Assembly: GCA_961205875.1 (NCBI GenBank)
Contig: OY540812.1
Span: forward strand, 15,872,001-15,936,000
Length of the DNA stretch: 64,000 nt
Reading direction: 5' to 3'
DNA from: Sialis fuliginosa
Lineage: Eukaryota; Arthropoda; Insecta; Megaloptera; Sialidae
The stretch's first letter is position 1; every line of letters starts with the position of its first letter. A program made the translations under genes and the position numbers. The notes beneath the pieces were generated by a model. It was not told where the DNA came from. It made no database searches and worked only from the letters and a program-made list of their open reading frames with translations. Shown in pieces: positions 1 to 12,383 of the stretch.

Positions 1-516
1 CTTTTGTTTCCGATGGAATTTTAACCGGGGTAAAATAGTATAGAAATGATGCATGGGTAGATATAGTACTTTATGTGGATTTTTAAAATGAATACAAAAA
101 TATTCGTAGCAACAGCATTGGAATTTTAGAATTAGATTATTATATGTACTATACTGTACATACATACGAATATGAATTCCATATATAATAGTTGTTCCCA
201 TTTTTCAAATTTACTAAAAATTATGTAAAATCAATTGAACAACCTAAATAACTAATAGTTGTAGATTTAGTATAATGGTTTTTTGTTCATTTTATAAATT
301 CTAAAAAAGTAAAAATAATTTGATTATTATTAACAATAAGAATATAGATTTTATTCAGTTATAGTAGATACTCATTACACATGCAAAATGAGATGACTAG
401 GAGAACTGAGATGAGCCATGGGTCAATTAGGGCAGGATACAGATACTATTTCCATTCAATCAGAAGTAAATATTAATAATCTTTGATTCATACATAAGAT
501 TCTAAATTATTTCGTA

Positions 517-824
517 ATAAGGTACTGGCACCAGTCATGGTGATTATAAAATGATAAGTACTACGACACAAAAGTTATAAAATAAAGAATCGTAAATGTT
601 TTAGCAGATTCTATGATAATTAATAAATAAATTACACTAATAATAGGTTATTTAACCATTTTGAAACCCATTGACCGATTGTCATCAAATTAAACTGTTT
701 TACAAAGTGTCTATAGATTATGATTCAGTAACGGCAGTAATCAAATAATATTATCATAATGTTTAGTACATTTAAAAAAAATCCAACACTGAGGTTTGAT
801 CCAAAATTGATGCCAGTACCTTAT
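517..824. mobile_element. MITE family A, copy 1 (internally deleted)
   Basis: Both ends carry the same inverted terminus, ATAAGGTACTGGCACCAGT on the left and its near-complement on the right. The terminus itself contains a small palindrome, ACTGG-CA-CCAGT. Interior blocks match the copies near 22.7 and 36.5 kb, but about 250 bp are missing. It has no coding capacity. The superfamily is not determined because flanking duplications are not consistent between copies. Confidence 0.8.
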
Positions 825-827
825 AAG

Positions 828-1706
828 TAGAGATGAAACGGATATCCGGTAACTATTCGGTATCCGACCTATCCGGCCTTATTTTGTTATCCGGCTGAAT
901 ACCTGATAGTAACGAATTATCGATCCGGATACCGGATATTTAAAAACTACAATTTTTTATTTAAAAACTGCAAGAAAAAAATATTTGTGAGGCAAATAAT
1001 ACAAAATTGATTTGTAGTCCAGTAATTTTAGATATTAATTCATTCAATCTGCGAAAAAAATAGCAGTTAACTGATATTTTGTACACACCTTCGTTACGGT
1101 GCTCTAAATAACGTGTAAAAAGTCCCCAACGATATAAAAAAAAAATGACTGTTTTCATGGTAGAGCGTCGAGAAAGTATGACTATATATTCGCATACGCA
1201 ATGACGCACTATGACTATTAGCATACCACTATTTGCACGTGAAAAAATTACAGAACAAAAATTAAAGAGTAGACAATTCTCTATACGGTGTGCAATCCGG
1301 ATATATTAAAAAATCATTTTTAATCAGTTTTAATCACATTTAGTAGAACTACACACATAGCGATTTATGAAAAATTACCATTCCTGTTCAATTTTGTGTT
1401 CAAAATCTCTACCTAAGCTTTTGCAAAGTTATTTAATGGTTCTACTAAAATAAGCTTTGAACATATTGAGTAGAAAAGAGAGATAATTGTGTTAAATTGA
1501 CCTGCATATAACAATAAGCCTTTTTGTTAACTTATGTTATAAATATGACTAAACACTAAAATTATAAATGTTTATAAGCTACAAATATGTTTTTTCATAT
1601 TTTTTTGCTAGAAAAACGTATAATAGGCCGCCGGATATTCGGCCATCCGGCCTTTCAGCTCGCCGGTATTCGGTATCCGGCCAAAAAACTATCCGTTTCA
1701 TCTCTA
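828..1706. mobile_element. hAT-like non-autonomous element with 8-bp target duplication
   Basis: It starts TAGAGATGAAACGGATA and ends with the inverse. It is flanked on both sides by the identical 8-mer CTTATAAG (820-827 and 1707-1714), the duplication length typical of hAT transposons. GC-rich sub-terminal blocks contain repeated ATCCGG motifs. No transposase frame is present. The insertion landed on the right end of MITE A copy 1, so it is younger than that copy. Confidence 0.85.
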
Positions 1707-1799
1707 CTTATAAGTACGTATAACAAAAAACTTATTCAATTTTACAGACTGTTACATTTTAATTTTATACCCAATGCTTTACGGAAATTGAATGAAAGT

Positions 1800-2046
1800 T
1801 AGTTTCCAAGCACTTTGAACGGGGTATCAAACTTTTAGGACAATTCCATGATATTTATAAAAGTTTTAGCGCATACCCAGTAAGTAAAAAACGGCAGTAA
1901 TAAAACAGTGGAGAATGTATATAAAACATATTTTGTACGGTCAGTCACCAAATCTGTTTGAGTAAATTGAAGTACAAACCACTCTAAAATTGAAAGTGCC
2001 TGCAGGCTAACAAATTTTGTTCAATTTCTTTATAATACCGGGCATT
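1800..2046. mobile_element. MITE family B, 5'-truncated copy
   Basis: It shares ordered blocks with the complete copy at 16.9 kb: GTATCAAAC, GGTCAGTCACCAA, AAATTGAAGTA, GCTAACAAATTTTGTT, and an end resembling TATAATACCGGGCA. The left terminus is missing or degraded. Confidence 0.6.
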
Positions 2047-2465
2047 ACTGTTAGTGAAAAATAATATAATCAATATAACTAACATAACAATTTCTGTTCA
2101 AAGAAATCGGTAATACCTATAATTTAGAGCGTTCATTTCTATAGAATGAAACAGATTTCATATAGCATAAAGATCTCAGAAAACCACGTAATTTCCTATC
2201 TTTTCAAATAACGATTTTCATTCTATTCTTACATCAAATAAAAAAAATACATGTCATATAACGCATGTAGCAGTAATAGCATGTTCCAGATTTAACGTTT
2301 GAGCAGTAAAAAAGAACAGGATATTAACGGAAGCTTTTTTTGAATTCAGAACACACTTGACCTGTAGTATTGACTCAGGATCGGGGTCATTCGTGTTACT
2401 AGCGGCAATCTCGGAGTCTGCCAATAGAAACGAATTCACGCGACCACAGATGAATCTCAAACAAG

Positions 2466-2515
2466 TAACTACATACATACACACACACAAACACACACAC
2501 ACATATATGTATGTT
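2466..2515. repeat. Dinucleotide and tetranucleotide microsatellite (CA/TACA)
   Basis: Runs of ACAC and ACATAC are visible over about 50 bases and end in ATATATGTATG. Simple sequence repeat with no other feature. Confidence 0.8.
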
Positions 2516-2519
2516 TTAC

Positions 2520-5283
2520 AATTATAATCATTATTTTTATAAAACGCCAAAAATTTTTAATAAAAAATTACACGCAATCTTTCGATTCGCAGAATTAATT
2601 TATTTATTTTTCAACAATAAAGAATTTTCACCGTAAAGAAGAAACAAATATATCCTTTCAATGATACCAAATAAGATTTATACAAGAAAGTATTAATTAT
2701 ATATTTTTTTTTTATGCATGACGTCATTACTTTGTAGTCATCAAGAAGAAAAACAAATGGATGTTAAAAATTTACTTGAATTTCCTTTTGAAAGTTATTT
2801 TTGAGAGTTATTTAAGATAGTTACACAAATAAATCGCCCAGTTTTTACTTTTGACTAACCCTGTATATATATCTCTAAAGTGGCATTATTAACAAAAACC
2901 AAAAAACAAACAAATGACATTTTCACATTTCATTAGTTCCATTAACACGATGATTTTATCTCTGGTATAGTTGTTCTGCAAAAATAAATGTCGGAATGAA
3001 CGGATGGCAAATATTTCCATGTCTAGATTTTCACTGTTGGTTTAATTAAGAAAATGTAAATGTAGCATGCACAGTTCTCTTTCAATTAAAGTGTTTAATG
3101 ATACGTATGATATGATCGTAGAGCGAAGAAAGAGCTCATTCCATCAGACTAAAACTCAGCCATGTTTTAATGAAATTTATAGCAACTGTATTAAGTCCCA
3201 ATCACAAGTAAAAAATTAGTTTGCACAAATAATTCTTAAGAAATGCAATTTATGCGCATATTAAAATCTACTGTTTTCTATGGACAGTAGATTTTCTATT
3301 AACTTTTAATGTGTTGCACTGTTTTTATAGTTTTTAATATACTATCAAATAGCTTTGAAGACGCCCATTGCAAATGGTGATAAAATAAATAAACTCGTCA
3401 AAATAACGATAGAAAAAAGGCAATAATCAAAGTAGTGTATTTATTGTACAAATGGTTGTACAGGAAAAATTAAAATACAAAATACATTGCAACAAGAATA
3501 CTTTATATTTTACCATGTTTATTGGTATATTAATGAAAACCAATAAATATTGAATTGAAGAAAAAATTCTACTTGTGTAGGTATATGGGTTCATTTTGAG
3601 TTGAAAAAGTCACCAGGAGTATAGCAGAACTTTATATAATAAACTATATATAATAAATTCTAGTTTCAAAAAAAAAGCTTTAAATTGAGGCAAGATAAAC
3701 GAACCCAAATCCGGCATGTTTATTGTTAGTCATTGAGGAGTTCCTATGATCACCTCCCATCTCCATCATCATACAAGCTCGATGGTACAATATTATTGTA
3801 TTATCACCAAAATTACATAAGTTTGCGAAGTTTCAAATCGATACGATAATTAGAAGTGGGTGAAAAGTAAGATTTGCTTACAGTGTTAGGAAGATACAGA
3901 TCAAGCTAATTAAAGTGTGTTAAAGTTCTAGTGACTTACTCATCAAAGTCCTAGACCTAGAACAACGAAACTTCATAAGTATCTTCCTTTTATGACGTAA
4001 GAAACCAAAACGAAGTAATTTTCAGAAATTCCTATTTGTTTTATTTTAATAGTTTACACACAATTTTTTAACGAATGTTGTACTAAATTAAAATAACAAT
4101 TTTCCTCAGATATTAAATAATTTTGTGAGAATAAAAATGGATTAACTCTATATTTTTGAATGACATATTATGCCCCCTTGCATCCTTATCAAAATTTGCA
4201 CCAACTTGTTCATTTTTATAACTTCACAAAAAATTGCAATTTGCGAAAAGTATTGAAAAGTAGAAATTTCAGCCATAGATATAGATACCATTTTATTTAT
4301 TTTTATGTATAGAACCATTTTATCATGTACGCATAAGTACACATATGATACATAATTTTGATGTAATTATCTATTTTAATCTTCTTTGACTATTTTTTCT
4401 ATATTATTATGATACTTTAATTATTTTAATAAGTGGATAAGTTTTATTAAAGTAAGTAAGTAATAGCTTCGTTACAAAAAGTTCGATCATTTATAAATAA
4501 AATAAAAAAGAAAGTACTTGTAAATAAATATGTAAATTTGAAAAAGCTTCATTACATCTGTATTATCTCTAATCAACATCATTTCAACTAATAAACACAA
4601 TAACCATAAACCTTGAGAAATCTTCGCCCTGAAAGTAATTTGCTCAAATCACCAGCTTTCTGCGTACAGAATGAAAATGAGATGTATTTCGAATACAAAT
4701 AAAAAGAAAACAATCCAGACGGTATTTTAATTTAAAACGAAACTGCATTCTTACCCATCAATAGCAAATGACTTGTGTAAGTGTCACTGTGAAATATCAC
4801 TACACGTACATTATTTCATTGCAGAACGATTCTAGGAAACAACACACGCTCAAGAAAAATCACTAACTCGAAAAGAGAAGGAGTGATACAATACCCTAAT
4901 CACTACGTTAAAATAAAAAAATTAAAACCGAATGAAGAGTTTATTTTCTAACTAATGGTATTATTTTTTTTTATCTTTTATATTCCCAAAAACCTTGTAT
5001 TTTTACTAAAAAAAAAAAGTAAAATCGATATCATATATTTTGAAATTAAAGGTCATTTTTAACATTCTAAGTTCACAATCGAAATGAATATCTGTAACAT
5101 ATTTACACGTATTATTTATCAAACCTGAAATTTTGTCAATAATTATAGTTTCAAATCAATAAATTAGATAAAACATACAGCCAATTAGACAAAGTTCATA
5201 TTCCTCAATTATTATTAAAAATGTACTGAATAATATTTTTTTATAAGGAAACTAAATAATGTTTTTAAATTTGTGTTCATACA
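2520..5283. other. AT-rich non-coding stretch
   Basis: No convincing exon, RNA gene or transposon terminus was seen here, apart from a 12-bp perfect hairpin at 3263-3295. The short open frames are AT-rich and unlike known proteins. Confidence 0.5.
3263..3295. repeat. Perfect 12-bp hairpin
   Basis: AAAATCTACTGT is followed by a 9-base loop and then the exact complement. The stem is perfect. Without a neighbouring gene it may be a relic of a tiny palindromic element rather than a terminator or RNA. Confidence 0.6.
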
Positions 5284-5432
5284 GTAGCACCTTTCTGTAA
5301 CATTTATATAAAAAACTATATTTTTTGTAATGTATTTATTTATTTATATATAAAACCTGTACATAAAACATTCAATTTCTTATAATAAAATAAATACATA
5401 GTTTTAATATAAATGTTACACAGAGGTGCTAC
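5284..5432. mobile_element. 149-bp MITE with about 26-bp inverted ends
   Basis: The left end GTAGCACCTTTCTGTAACAT and the right end, read on the minus strand as GTAGCACCTCTGTGTAACAT, match over about 26 bases with only a few differences. The interior is AT-rich with no coding capacity. Confidence 0.75.
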
Positions 5433-6131
5433 AATACTTTTAACTAAATGAAACCAAAACTAACGTAATTTAAAGGTATTTGTTAAAAAAATGATCCCAA
5501 AATCACAAATTAAAAGTTGTATAATTATGTTTTTTTTGTCTTGGTTTATTAATATAACTAAGCATTCGTGTTTCAAGAATTTTCTAATGTGCAAATAGCT
5601 GTAACTATACAAAAGATTAAACATGTACAACAACCTTTAGAAATAAAAACTGTTTCCTCTTTTTCCTATATATGTACCATCATGGCCCCTCACTTTATCC
5701 ACAGTAAGAAAATTGAAGACACACAAAATAAAATTGATTGCCGTATAAAAATGTGTAGCCGGCAAAACGTGAAAGAATTTCCGAATGATCCGCCGCTACA
5801 AATTTTCCGTGTCTCGGGTAAGGATGGGATGCCAATATAACACACACAAAAACTCGAGAAAATATACTCGAATACATCATTTTTCAAATACCAAACGTAA
5901 CTGTCGATAGCTGGAGCTGTTGTTGTTTTTTATTAGTTAAAAAATATCCCAAGTATCAATAATGGTGGGTCTGAGTATTGTACGAAATGACTTATAAATC
6001 ACTGACAAGGAATTACTTTTAAATATATACGTCATAAAAGTATTCATCAAAATATTTTAACACAAAACAGCCATTTAGGAAATTAATGTATATATTAGGA
6101 TGTTTTGTTTTTGTTTTTTTTTCTTCTCATT

Positions 6132-6695
6132 CCCATTAGCCTATGTTTTAGCTTTGGATCAAAAGTTAATTGTCACAAAATTTCAGACTCGTAGATCAAC
6201 CCTGTGAATGGCGCAAGCCGAGTCTTTTTCCCATTTGATTAACATGTGAAAAATTATTTTTTTACTTATGCGTGAATAGCTCGTTGAAAAATGTGTTTAT
6301 TTAAATTTCTCACAGCAGCATATTATAGTGAATTAAATTTCATACAAAAAGATCCCAAGTGCTCAGTTCATATATCCACTATTTTGAAAAATATGTTCGT
6401 TTAAACATTATCATAAAAAATAAAATCCAATTTTCATGATAATTTTTAAACAAATATATCTTTAAAATTACTGGATTTGTGAATTGAGCACTTAATTCTT
6501 TACAAAATATTGATCTAAGATATTTAACAAAAAAATTTTTCAACGAGCTATTCACGCGTAAGTAAAAAAGTAATTTTTCCGATGTTAATCAAATGGGAAA
6601 AAGACTCGGTTTGCGCCGTTTATAAGTAAGATCTACGGGTCTGAAATTTTGGGACAATTAACATTTGATCCAAAGCTAAAACATAGGCCAATGGA
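6132..6695. mobile_element. Foldback-type inverted-repeat element
   Basis: The arms begin CCATTAGCCTATGTTTTAGC and end with GCTAAAACATAGGCCAATGG. Complementarity continues inward for nearly 200 bp, through GACTCGG, AATCAAATGGGAAAAAGACT and the pair around GAGCTATTCACGCGTAAG. A short AT-rich centre separates the arms. No coding sequence. Confidence 0.85.
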
Positions 6696-7009
6696 ACCGA
6701 AAAAATAAAAATCTTTATTATAAAACAAACCATAATATCAAAATTACATACAATATTATATTCCTACAACAAAAATTTATTAATAAGATAAATATTGTAT
6801 AATAATAACAAAAATGTATTCTAAATACGCAAACATACGATTGATTTTCATACCTACACATACCGACATACCTAATGCAAATATTTATTAATTGAAATAA
6901 TTATACAAAATATAATCTTCTTGAATTTATTTGCTTTACCAAATTAAAATGTAAATATGTTTATTGTATATTATTGAACATAAAATTAGAAATTAATGAT
7001 TATCGGATT

Positions 7010-7320
7010 TTTTCCTTTACTTGTGGCTCTGAGACCTTCCGTCGTGCCAAATTTCAAGATTCTGGGTCAACGGAAAATACACTATAGGTTTTGATGATCA
7101 GTGTGTGAGTGAGTGAGTTTATCAAAATACGCTTTGAAAGGCCATATATTTTTATTGCGTTGAGTAAGAAACTTGAAGTTTTTACAGGACCATAAGGCTG
7201 TAGACCTTAGTATTTGGTATTGATTTCAACGTGATACCTCTAGCCGTTCCTGAGAAAAAGGGTCTTGACGACCAGACAGACAGACAGACGTATAAACAAC
7301 AAAGTGATCCTATAAACATA
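7010..7320 (+). mobile_element. Retroelement 3' tail or SINE-like fragment
   Basis: Contains phrases common in dispersed insect retroelement tails: CGTGCCAAATTTCAAGATTCTGG, GTAGACCTTAGTATTTGG, CTAGCCGTTCCTGAGAAAAAG and a CAGACAGACAGACAGACG run. The exact family is not assigned. Confidence 0.55.
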
Positions 7321-8051
7321 GTTAATGATTATGTAAATGCAATTGCAAAATAGATACCTTATATTTAACTAGCCTGTTCAAAATATTTCCGTAATATGAA
7401 CACAAATAAATATTTTTTTATAAGAAAATAAAAAGTAATGGAAATGAAACCAGTAGAAACAGAAAAAATCCAAAACAAAACAAAAACGGATCCTCGAATT
7501 TGATAAAAAAAAATTAAATTAAAAAGATAGTAAAGTAAAACAAACATTAACACATTCAAAATACAAATATGTATTCCGATATCGTGTCAAGTCCCATCTC
7601 GAAGTAAAAACAGTCGCAACTACTTTCGGAGATTGAGTGTCAGACAGGCAATATGAGGATCACAGGCGAGTGGCAACTACGAGTGACTCAAAGGTAAGAA
7701 GACAGTATTCTGTGTACTGTATTCTATTACAAATCGAATTGGGTGTCTCGTAAAAAGTGTTAGATCTGCTTGTCGGCATTTCAACACACACACACACCCA
7801 TTTTGCTCTAGAGACAAATTACGCGTACTACGCTAAACGTGACAGTAGAGTTTATGGAACTGATACTGTTCAAGAAAGCAATTTGTTTTCCTCGAAGCTA
7901 AACTTGTGGAATTATCTCATATATCTTCTTGATACGGTGGTCGAAAAGATTTGATTGTTATGTGACCACATTTTGATTAGTGTAAGTGCTGTCAATATTT
8001 TCCACACAGAAATGTAATCATTCTAAGGAAATATTTCATTAATTTATTCAT

Positions 8052-8760
8052 AACTAGCGCATTTGACCCGGTGTTATCCGGAGATATTAATTTAATTAAA
8101 CATAAAGTAATAATGTCCACTCAACATACCCACAACACACGGTTCGCCACGAATTGTTTTTTTCCAACATCATGAAATTTACACAAAATATCCAAAAATT
8201 ATACATACATCTAAACCTAACCAATCCATTAGTGAAAACCGGAATAAAATCCGTTCAGTATTTACTGAGAAAATCTTGTAAAATTATATTTTCAAACTTC
8301 CAGGAAACACCAGGTCACGTCTTAGAAATTGCATGAAAATCAAAAATAAATAAATCGGTTAGCAACAATCGTAATTGTTAATTTCGATATTTTACCTTTC
8401 TTTATATTTCAATTGTCAATCAATGTATTTCAAAATATTTAATTGTTAGCATGTGTCAAAAATCATATATTTGTTCGACTGACCTAAATTAATAAAATAC
8501 TGAAACCGTAAATTATAGAATTCTTAATTCCATGGCTAATGTGTTATTTATATAAATAACTTTTGAATGGAAAAAAAAAACTTGATAAAAAAAATTTTGT
8601 CGTTTGGTGTTAAATCTTAGGTTTTCATAAAATATTATTAGCCACGAATTTGCACAGAAAAATTATCTAACTATTGGTAAAAACCACATTGAAATCGTTT
8701 TGAGTAATTCCCGAGTCTATAAACATCATACAAACGAACATTCATTTTTATATATAGAGA
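8052..8760 (+). mobile_element. Dispersed retroelement tail, family R copy 1
   Basis: Begins TAACTAGCGCATTTGACCCGG and ends with AATTCCCGAGTCTATAAACATC, then a TATATAGAGA tail. The same start and end occur near 34.5 and 49.1 kb. The layout, with an ACTAGC start and ATATAGAT tail, resembles non-autonomous derivatives of non-LTR elements such as RTE. No reverse transcriptase is present. Confidence 0.7.
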
Positions 8761-9541
8761 TGATGCCCAGTTTCGCGAACGACAGATATCTGACATATAC
8801 AACTTTCTCATTCTTGAATTCAGCAACTAATGTATCTCTCTTAAAAATATATCTTACATTGTCAGTTTAGGACACTGATTAGTCAAATCTTAAGTTATCG
8901 AACAGTGTGAAGTAAACTATAGATACCTGTTATTCGTACAACCAAATGTAAAAAAATATTTTTTAATTTAGCATCCAACAGACAACATACTTTACTTTAA
9001 ATAATTACAAGGAGTCTTGGTTTAAAATTTGGGCTTGAAATATAATATTAAACTATTATAATCTCATAAAAATATTAAGAAATGCATTTACAAAACAACT
9101 ATCTACTAAATCTTTTATTACAAATGCATTTCTAAAGAGACTCTCAATGATTATTGATGAAGTACAATCTCTGTAATGGAAGATCTTCACGTGCATCCAC
9201 TGTAGAATCAGCCTCAACTATACAAGTTAAACATATATATATTATATATATATACAGAAAACCTAGGGATGTCCATTTTTAGAAGAAGAAATTTATAAAA
9301 ATAAAACACTTATTTTTCTTAATTAGTAAAACACTTATTTCTCTAAATTAGTATTGGTATAACATTAATTTACTTTACATAAAATTGCAGAAACATTAAT
9401 AACTATTAAGGCCGCACAAACTCAAATAATTTATTATTCGTTAAAATAACTACCAATATTTTAATAATTTTATTCTATACCAGTTTCAACCTTTATTACG
9501 AACCGCATATAATGGATACATACATACCAAGGAAAAAATTC

Positions 9542-9559
9542 GGGGGGGGGGGGGGGGGG
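9542..9559. repeat. Homopolymer G tract (18 G)
   Basis: Eighteen consecutive G in strongly AT-rich surroundings. The length may be inexact because of sequencing. Confidence 0.9.
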
Positions 9560-10401
9560 ATTTTTTATAGTTTTTTATGTATCACAATTGTTGAGTTAAA
9601 TAATATATATTGACAAATTCGGGAGGGGGTTAACCACTACACCGCCTCCTTGGGTGGGTATAGGTGTTGGATACATATATCTACTTTAAAACGAAAATGT
9701 TAATGTATCGACAATTACAATTTTTATTTGTTTGTTTAGTAAACAGAGAGGAAATTTTTCCATCCCTACAAACATCCGCCACACGTTTCAGATTGACTGT
9801 ACTTGTGAGATTTGGTTCAAACCTGGTAGTTTACGCGATTCGATAAAAATAAGATATTCTGTTTGAATATAAATAGACTGCCAGATAAAATAAATTGTGG
9901 ATTTACTTCAAACGGCATTTGCTATCCTTTTTAAAAGGATAAATAAATAACCGGTTTTCTATTTATCCGTTCATGAATAAATCCTTCTTTAAAAGCTATT
10001 AAAATAAAATATGATAACGGAATACTGAACCGTACACAAATTATTTTAGGACGAAATTGGAAAGTACATTAATTAAAGCTTCAGTATACATATTTAAAAA
10101 TAAATGCGTTTGATATAAAGTGTAGGTACTCTAAAGGAAAAATTTATATTATTGTGAAAAAAAATCTTCATAAAATATGAATACTCAAAAAACTTTTATG
10201 CCCGGAGTCTGTCATCTCAAAATCTCAATACAAACATTTAATTAATAAAAAAAAAACTGTTTTCATTCATATACATACATATGTAGATCTAATTTTCATT
10301 CTCTAGATACAGTATTATTTTGTTTACACTGATTAATAGAATTAATCTATGCCGCCAGTTATTATTTTTCAAAAGTTCAAATTTCATTTTTTTGAAACTT
10401 A

Positions 10402-10618
10402 TTAACCCGCCAGTGGAGGCCTGTGGTCGATCTGACCCAGCAACATTTATAAAGAGCTCAATTAACAAAACGAAATTATTTCTTTACTTATCCACCAGTC
10501 TACCTTCAAATTTAATCATGTTAAACAGCTGACATTAATTAGTTTGAGTTTATCACAGAAACGTGGTGTGTTATACCTCCTCACGTGATAATCTTTCACA
10601 CCTCCACTGGCGAGGTAA
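10402..10618. mobile_element. Short inverted-repeat element
   Basis: TTAACCCGCCAGTGGAGGC on the left pairs with CCTCCACTGGCGAGGTAA on the right. About 217 bp long with possible TA flanks. No coding capacity. Confidence 0.65.
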
Positions 10619-11401
10619 TAAGGATACACTACGTCAGAATTAAAAATAAAATTACATCTTATTCCGATCGATGGCTAATGACGTCCTTAATGAAATATTA
10701 AATTTGTAAGGTTGTGGGCCCCCGGGAAATACACAAAAATAAATAAAAACAAAAAAACTTGACCGCCGCTTATGTTTAAAATTTAAATCACCGATTCAGC
10801 GAAAACGATGTGAGCTAGAGCAAAACTGAACAGGACCCATTTGATAATATTAGTTGTCAATAAACAATTTTGTCCCTCACCCTTAATATTGCACAAATAT
10901 CGGTCAGTTTGTATGTAAATCTACCTACAATTATAAACTATTCTCCGACAGTATTTCAGTGCTATAGGTACATCATTTTTTCGTAAGAGAGGGTTTGTCA
11001 CACCAAATTTTGTGATAACGGTAAAAAATGATTTTTTTAATGATAATTTAATTAAAAATCCTTTCGGCAGGCTTTGCACCGTCATACCGCTCTTACTTTG
11101 TTTGTATGCTCTTTAATCGTCAATTCTTATAAAACTTATTTAAATCCGCGATAACGGGACATTTACTGTCACCGGCTCCCGGTCTATAATAATCAGCATT
11201 GTTTTCTTTTTTATCTCCCAACATAGTAAAACTCATAATCAATACATAAAGACACAATCGTAAAGATAAGAACCAACTATAGATCTGCATAAATATGTAT
11301 GTACATATATTATTTTTATAGAAGAAAGGTTAGAGAATAATATCTTCCGTTGCTTACTAAACTACCAGTTTCCACATTTTCAATCGTACAAGACCGAGAT
11401 A

Positions 11402-11650
11402 TTAATTGTACAATTTCAGACAATGCATATTCAACTCGTACTCTACACACATTAACAGCGCATTGCTACTCCGAGACCCTGAGCACAATGGGCGATGTGC
11501 ATTTCCAGCAATGGCGGCATCCACTTTGAGACTTGGTGCCGGGGTAATTATAAAGTCAAATTGGGATACGAACATTACGAAAATATTACACAGAGATGGC
11601 ACTTTCTGTTCCATTACCATTTGGTAGATTGCGTTTTGTTTATTTCTCAC
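11402..11650. other. GC-richer island open on both strands, unidentified
   Basis: The plus-strand frame (11406-11627, 73 residues) and a minus-strand frame (11402-11650, 82 residues) are both open. The core at about 11450-11610 is noticeably less AT-rich than its flanks and includes CAATGGCGGCATCCACTTTG. I recognise no protein in either frame and see no clean splice pair. It may be a transposon fragment or an isolated exon. No function is proposed. Confidence 0.3.
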
Positions 11651-11867
11651 ATTGTTTTGTTCTAGCTAGAGATTATCTCAAATACGTTACAATTGTAATG
11701 CTTTAATAAGATATGTATAATGTATAAAATAACAGTTGTTTTCACTTTTAAATCTAATTAATATAGTCTATATCAGGCTTGAGCAAATTGTATAATTTTA
11801 TATTGTCTATACAACTACAACCTACCAAAATATTTTATTTTAATATCAGTAATATGATCAATTCAGT

Positions 11868-12383
11868 GAGTACGTTTACACAGTGCTTTTATTCCGGTTT
11901 TACTGTAACCGGTGTAGTAAAACCGGGTTTAAAAATGCCAACATAGCTAATCAGGTTTAGTTACTCTATTCCTATTGACCTACAGACATAGCATAACTAA
12001 ACCGGAATAGAGACGGAATAAATGCGTGTAAACTGTACGAACATATCTATTTAGCCTACCCCCAAAAATATAAGTATCTACGGATTATAGGGATTTAATC
12101 GTAATGAACTTCGCATTAACATTTGAAAAAGCGTCGTAGGTTAAAACAAGGTTAGAACACCTGAGACGAAGATATGGAAAACAAAAAAAAAAACCTGATT
12201 CGTGGGATATATAGGAGATGAAGTATTTTTGGGATTTCTTGTTGGTACACTATCTAACGTATATCGGAATTATAATTCCAGCTGGCGTTACTAATTCTCG
12301 TATGTGTAAGCAGCACCGCTTAAAACGGTTTAACTACATCGGTTACAGTAAAACCGGAATAACAGCGCTGTGTAAACATACTC
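11868..12383. mobile_element. TIR element with GAGTACGTTTACACAG ends
   Basis: The left end GAGTACGTTTACACAGTGCT pairs with the right end CTGTGTAAACATACTC. Extended pairing runs through TTATTCCGGTTTTACTGTAACCG. Further internal ACCGGAATAGA-type blocks lie near 12.0 kb, giving a compound foldback. About 516 bp, non-coding. Confidence 0.8.
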
